The translations under genes and the position numbers were made by a program. Below the pieces are notes generated by a model, which ran no database searches, had not been told where the DNA came from, and was given only the letters and a program-made list of their open reading frames with translations. A stretch of 64,000 bases of DNA from Kribbella amoyensis. GTDB lineage: Bacteria; Actinomycetota; Actinomycetes; Propionibacteriales; Kribbellaceae. Positions 60,195-64,000 of the stretch are shown here, in pieces. The stretch is from the NCBI RefSeq assembly GCF_007828865.1, contig NZ_VIVK01000001.1:4712001-4776000 (forward strand), in the 5' to 3' direction. Every line of letters begins with the position of its first letter. Position 1 is the stretch's first letter.

Positions 60195-63100
60195 TCAGCG
60201 CTGGACCAGGACGGCGACCGTGCGGGCCGGGACGGTGACCGTACCGGTGGCCGCGTTCCAGCTGGTCTGCTTGACCACGGGATCCGAGCCGGCCGCCTGG
60301 ACGGGGGAGAGGCTCAGGTCCGCCCCGGTGAGGCCGTCGAGTTGCTGGGTGACGGCCGCGCCGGACGAGTTGAAGACGACCAGGACGCCCTTCAGCGCCG
60401 GGTCGACGTCGGGCCCGACGGTGTCGTCGACGCGCATCGTGATCACCCCGGGTTTGGCGGCCGCGGTACCACTGAGCGGGAACGACACCTTCTGGTTGAT
60501 CAGCTCGGCCGTTCCCAGCCGGAACAGCGGCGTCGAGAACCGGAGCTTCAGCAGGTCGGTCGCCTGCCCACCGGCCGCCGCCACGTCGGCCGCGGACGGT
60601 TTGAGCGCCTGGTTCCCGAGCAGCGGCCGCATGTACGACCACTTCTCCTCGTTGTCCGGCTTCGGTGGCAGCCCGTGCCCGAACCCGTTGTCGGCGCCGG
60701 TCCAGTCCAGCGTGTTGAACCAGTCGCCCGAGTCGTACGAGTTCCGGTCGAGCGACTTGCTCCGCAGCAGGTCGGACCCGGCATGCCAGAACGACGGGGT
60801 CTGGGCCAGCGCGGTCGTGGCCAGCGACACCGTGTTCATCCGGACCCGGTCCGCCATCGGCAGCGTCGCGGGCAGCTTGAAGGTCAGCGAGTCCCACAGC
60901 GTTTCGTTGTCATGGGCATCGACATAGGTGATCACCTCGACCGGCTGGTCGGCGTACCCGGCGGGGGAGCCGTTGTAGTCGACGCCGTCGCCGCGGACCA
61001 CGGCACCGGTGTCGGCCGACCGGAAGGTGAAGCCGCGCAGGTTCCCGGCCAGGCCGAGCTGGACCAGGTCGGTGTCGTGCGCGAGCCGCTTGGCCTGGTC
61101 GGCGGGTGAGCCGTTGACCGGGGCACCGTTCGGGTCGGAGGCGGCACCTGATCCGAAGCCCTGCACGCGCGGATCCTCGTCGAAGGGTCCACCGCCCCGG
61201 ACCGCGTCGCGAAGGCGGTCGGAGAACGTCCCGATCCCGGTCCCGCCGAGGTTGCCCTGGCGCGCCTGGACGAAGAGGGCGTCGTTCGCGACCTCACCGA
61301 AGTTCCAGCCCTCGCCGTAGAGGAACACCGCCTTGCCGTCGACGCCGTCCTTGGCGAGCGTGAGCTGGTCCAGGGCGGCCCGGACCTTGAGCATGTTCGC
61401 CTTGCTGTGATGGCCCATCAGGTCGAACCGGAAGCCGTCCACCCGGTAGTTCCGGGCCCAGCTGACCGTGCTGTCGACCATGATCTTCTCGGCCATCGCG
61501 TGCTCGGTGGCGATGTTGCTGCAGCACGTCGAGGTCTCCACCGAGCCGCTCGCGTTCAGCCGCTGGTAGTACCCCGGGACCACCTTGTCCAGCACCGAGG
61601 TTGGCGCCTGCCCGGCGGACGGGGTGTGGTTGTACACCTGGTCGAGGACGACCCGCAGCCCAGACTTGTGCAGCCCACCCACCATCGTGCGGAACTCGGC
61701 GACCCGATCGAGCCCGTCCTTCTTCGTCGCGTACGACCCCTCGGGCGCGAGCCAGTGGTACGGGTCGTAGCCCCAGTTGAACCCGTCGGTCGCCGCGGTC
61801 GCGGTCACGCAGGCCTGCTGCTGCTCGGAGTCCGGCGGCATCGCCTTCAGGTCGCAGTCGGGCGAGGACTGGACGCCTTCGGGGATCGACGCGATGTCGA
61901 ACGTCGGCAACAGGTGCACCGTGTTCAGCCCGGCCTGCGCGAGCTTGCGCAGGTGCTTGGTCCCGTTCCCCTCGTCCGCCAACGCGAGGTACTTCCCGCG
62001 GTGTGCGGCCGGCACGGTCGGGTCGTTGATCGAGAAGTCCCGGACGTGCAGCTCGTAGATCGTCGAGTCCACCGGACGAGCCAGCTTCGGAGCCGGGGTG
62101 TGGGACCAGAGCGACGGCTTCCCGGCCGGGTCGTCGAGATCCACGGCCACCGAGTACGTCGAGTCGGTGGTCAGCGCGACCGAGTACGGGTCGGTGACTG
62201 CGTTCGTCTCCACCTTGCCGGTACTCGGTGCGAACACCGTCACCTCGTACCGGTACAAGGCGTTCGCCCAGCTCCGGCGGCCGTCGACGGACCACGACCC
62301 GTCGGAGTTCGGCCGCATCGCGATCCGCTGCGAACCCGCGAGCAGGTCCACCTTCTGCGCGGTCGGCGCCCACACGGTGAACCGCGGGACGCCGCCGTGC
62401 CAGGTGACACCGTACGAGCGGTTCGCCGCGGATCCGCCGTACAGGTCGTCCAGGACCCCGGGGATCTGGACGCCGGTCGCGTCGAGGAGCCGACCGGCGT
62501 CGTCGTACTGGGCGAGGCCGAGCTGGCCGGTGAGGATCTTCCGCGCGTCCGCCTTGTCCAGCCGGAGTGCGACGTAGTCCTTCAGCGCCGGGAACTTGGC
62601 GAGCACCTTCGCGGGGATCCCGGCCGCGTCGTACCGCAGGGCCGAGGAGGAGCCGCCGAGGTCGCCCGCGTCCACGGCGAGCTCGCCGGTGGGCGACCAG
62701 TGCAGCCGCCACCGGGACCGTTCCGGGTGCGCCACGGCCGGTACGGCGAGCAGGTCCTTCGTCAGCCAGTACGCCTTGGCCTGCTTGAGATCCGGCTGCG
62801 CGCCGGGCTTCGCCGTGGTCACGGTGAGCACGTGGGTCGCGAGGTCGTACGAGAACGTGACGACCAGCCCGTCGCCCGGCACGTTGATCGGGATGTTCGC
62901 CCCGGTCGGACTGCCGCCCGCGCCGTAGCTCTCGTCCCAGGACAGGCCGTGTGCGACCTTCGCCTCATAGCTGCCCGCTCCCAACTCGGTCGTCGACCAG
63001 GTGAACGTCCCGTCGCCGTCCTGGTCGGTCAACCAGGGTCGCATGCAGTCGGGTGACCAGTCCGCCGAACAGCCCAGCTCGGACTGGAACGACCCGGGCA

Positions 63101-64000
63101 CCGTGACGATCGGTCCCTGGGCGTCGGACGTGACGTAGTGCCGGCCGTGCTCGTAGTAGAACTTCACCGGGGTGCCGGGCGCGGTGTACGAGATGTTGGC
63201 GCCGTTCCGGTCCCCGCCGGCTCCGTAGTTCTCGTCCCACGTCTTGTTGATCGCCGCCTTGTACGCGTGCTCGCCGGCGGGCAGCGAGTACGTGCCCTTC
63301 CACACCTTGTCGTTGGCGTCCAGGGTGAGCTGCGCCTGGTCGCAGTCGGGGGACCAGTCCGCCGGGCAGCCCATCTCGCTGTTGTGGTCACCGGGCACGC
63401 TGACGTTCGCCGGCTGCACCACGGGGCCGCCGCCACCGCCCCCGCCGCCACCGGGAGCCGGGGCATCCCCGACCAGGCCGTACGAGCCGGACACGGAGTA
63501 GTTGCCGGAGGAGTCCTTCAGCACCGCGCGGTACTCGAGCAGCGTCCCCTTGGGGAGAGCGGAGACGTCGTGGAACACGCGGTACGGCGCGTTGTCGTCC
63601 GAGCCGAGCCACTGCCAGGCAGTGGTACCGACAGGGCGGTATCCGAAGGTCACAGTGGCCGGGGTGTTCTCCGGGACGGCCGCGGCGATCTCCGCGCGAC
63701 CACCGACCGTACCGCCGGGCTCCGGTGCGCTCAGGTACACGGCGGGCGCCTTGCTGCGACCGGGGACCTTCGACTGGGCCTGGTACACCGTGACGGACAG
63801 CGGGGCCTGGGTGAGCTGAACCCGGCCTTCCCGGTCCGTCCGGACGGTCTTCGTCCCGCCGTACACCGGACGGAAGTTGCTGTTCGAGCCGTACGTGGGG
63901 ATGGTCGCCGTCTTCGCCGAGGTGGAGTTGTTCGCGACCACGACGTACTCGACCTTGTCGGCACCGATCCGGCTGAACGCGTACAGGCCGCCCGCTGTCG
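60195..64000 (-). CDS. Amylopullulanase, GH13 (partial; N-terminus outside the window)
   Basis: More than 1,260 residues are visible. Reading from the right edge, GGLYAFSRIGADKVEYVVVANN is the C-terminal beta-domain of an alpha-amylase unit, so the missing part is probably an amylase catalytic domain. Then come an Ig-like domain, a Gly-rich linker, two X25/CBM-like modules (each with ADWSPDC and GAGG), and the pullulanase GH13_14 domain: FNWGYDPYHWLAPEGSY, VLDQVYNHT, FRFDLMGHH (nucleophile Asp), GEGWNFGEV (acid/base Glu) and YVDAHDNETLWD. The secreted enzyme would cleave alpha-1,4 and alpha-1,6 bonds of starch or glycogen. Confidence 0.92.
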   Translation of the reverse strand, partial: TAGGLYAFSRIGADKVEYVVVANNSTSAKTATIPTYGSNSNFRPVYGGTKTVRTDREGRVQLTQAPLSVTVYQAQSKVPGRSKAPAVYLSAPEPGGTVGGRAEIAAAVPENTPATVTFGYRPVGTTAWQWLGSDDNAPYRVFHDVSALPKGTLLEYRAVLKDSSGNYSVSGSYGLVGDAPAPGGGGGGGGGPVVQPANVSVPGDHNSEMGCPADWSPDCDQAQLTLDANDKVWKGTYSLPAGEHAYKAAINKTWDENYGAGGDRNGANISYTAPGTPVKFYYEHGRHYVTSDAQGPIVTVPGSFQSELGCSADWSPDCMRPWLTDQDGDGTFTWSTTELGAGSYEAKVAHGLSWDESYGAGGSPTGANIPINVPGDGLVVTFSYDLATHVLTVTTAKPGAQPDLKQAKAYWLTKDLLAVPAVAHPERSRWRLHWSPTGELAVDAGDLGGSSSALRYDAAGIPAKVLAKFPALKDYVALRLDKADARKILTGQLGLAQYDDAGRLLDATGVQIPGVLDDLYGGSAANRSYGVTWHGGVPRFTVWAPTAQKVDLLAGSQRIAMRPNSDGSWSVDGRRSWANALYRYEVTVFAPSTGKVETNAVTDPYSVALTTDSTYSVAVDLDDPAGKPSLWSHTPAPKLARPVDSTIYELHVRDFSINDPTVPAAHRGKYLALADEGNGTKHLRKLAQAGLNTVHLLPTFDIASIPEGVQSSPDCDLKAMPPDSEQQQACVTATAATDGFNWGYDPYHWLAPEGSYATKKDGLDRVAEFRTMVGGLHKSGLRVVLDQVYNHTPSAGQAPTSVLDKVVPGYYQRLNASGSVETSTCCSNIATEHAMAEKIMVDSTVSWARNYRVDGFRFDLMGHHSKANMLKVRAALDQLTLAKDGVDGKAVFLYGEGWNFGEVANDALFVQARQGNLGGTGIGTFSDRLRDAVRGGGPFDEDPRVQGFGSGAASDPNGAPVNGSPADQAKRLAHDTDLVQLGLAGNLRGFTFRSADTGAVVRGDGVDYNGSPAGYADQPVEVITYVDAHDNETLWDSLTFKLPATLPMADRVRMNTVSLATTALAQTPSFWHAGSDLLRSKSLDRNSYDSGDWFNTLDWTGADNGFGHGLPPKPDNEEKWSYMRPLLGNQALKPSAADVAAAGGQATDLLKLRFSTPLFRLGTAELINQKVSFPLSGTAAAKPGVITMRVDDTVGPDVDPALKGVLVVFNSSGAAVTQQLDGLTGADLSLSPVQAAGSDPVVKQTSWNAATGTVTVPARTVAVLVQR

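Overview
The window is high-G+C DNA (about 70% by eye, strong G/C third-codon bias) from an actinobacterium. Supporting traits are Shine-Dalgarno-led GTG and TTG starts mixed with leaderless starts, a cysteine-free S18 paralogue, a SigJ/ECF41 sigma factor, a form II CO-dehydrogenase-type cox operon and a Rox rifampicin monooxygenase behind a rifamycin-associated element. The gene style recalls Kribbella and other Nocardioidaceae, but that is an impression and was not tested. I see no rRNA, tRNA, insertion sequence, prophage or CRISPR array.

Layout. 0-0.4 kb: ribosomal protein S18 paralogue. 0.5-4.7 kb: two tandem paralogous secreted beta-helix proteins. 4.8-9.0 kb: a five-gene surface-glycan cassette (GT4, cytidylyltransferase, CDP-alcohol phosphotransferase, cytidylyltransferase, GT4). 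9-13.7 kb: reductase, AraC regulator, NadA, metallo-hydrolase, flavin oxidoreductase. 13.7-22.4 kb: one co-directional operon mocA-coxD-coxE-coxF-coxS-coxL-coxM-coxG. 22.4-28.2 kb: endonuclease V, glycerate kinase, ErpA, DyP peroxidase with a coupled unknown gene, HEAT-like protein. 28.3-30.7 kb: drug exporter and its TetR repressor. 31-53 kb: a large accessory catabolic region with an MHS transporter, two amidases, two aminotransferases, aldehyde dehydrogenase, GntR/FCD regulator, two Asp/Glu-racemase-family proteins, a FAD/FeS dehydrogenase, an ectoine-hydrolase-like DoeA, an M20 deacetylase, a hydroxyacid dehydrogenase and a DUF3830 protein; an ArsR/peptide deformylase pair is embedded in it. 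53-60 kb: methyltransferase, rox, SDR epimerase, serine hydrolase, lipid kinase, SigJ with DoxX. 60-64 kb: the C-terminal part of a giant amylopullulanase running off the window.

Three themes tie the window together. First, the palindrome ATTGTC(G/A)ACAAT is exactly repeated ten times and nearly repeated about seven more times. It sits in the control regions of most 31-53 kb catabolic operons, which suggests one GntR-type regulon. It also sits inside unrelated coding sequences, in more than one reading frame, which a regulon alone does not explain. Second, several catabolic genes look like an ectoine-type (cyclic amidine/amide) breakdown route: ProP-like uptake, DoeA-like hydrolase, deacetylase, transaminase, aldehyde dehydrogenase, EutA-like proteins. 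Third, otherwise conserved enzymes repeatedly carry in-frame low-complexity inserts built from short tandem DNA repeats whose unit is a multiple of 3 bp.
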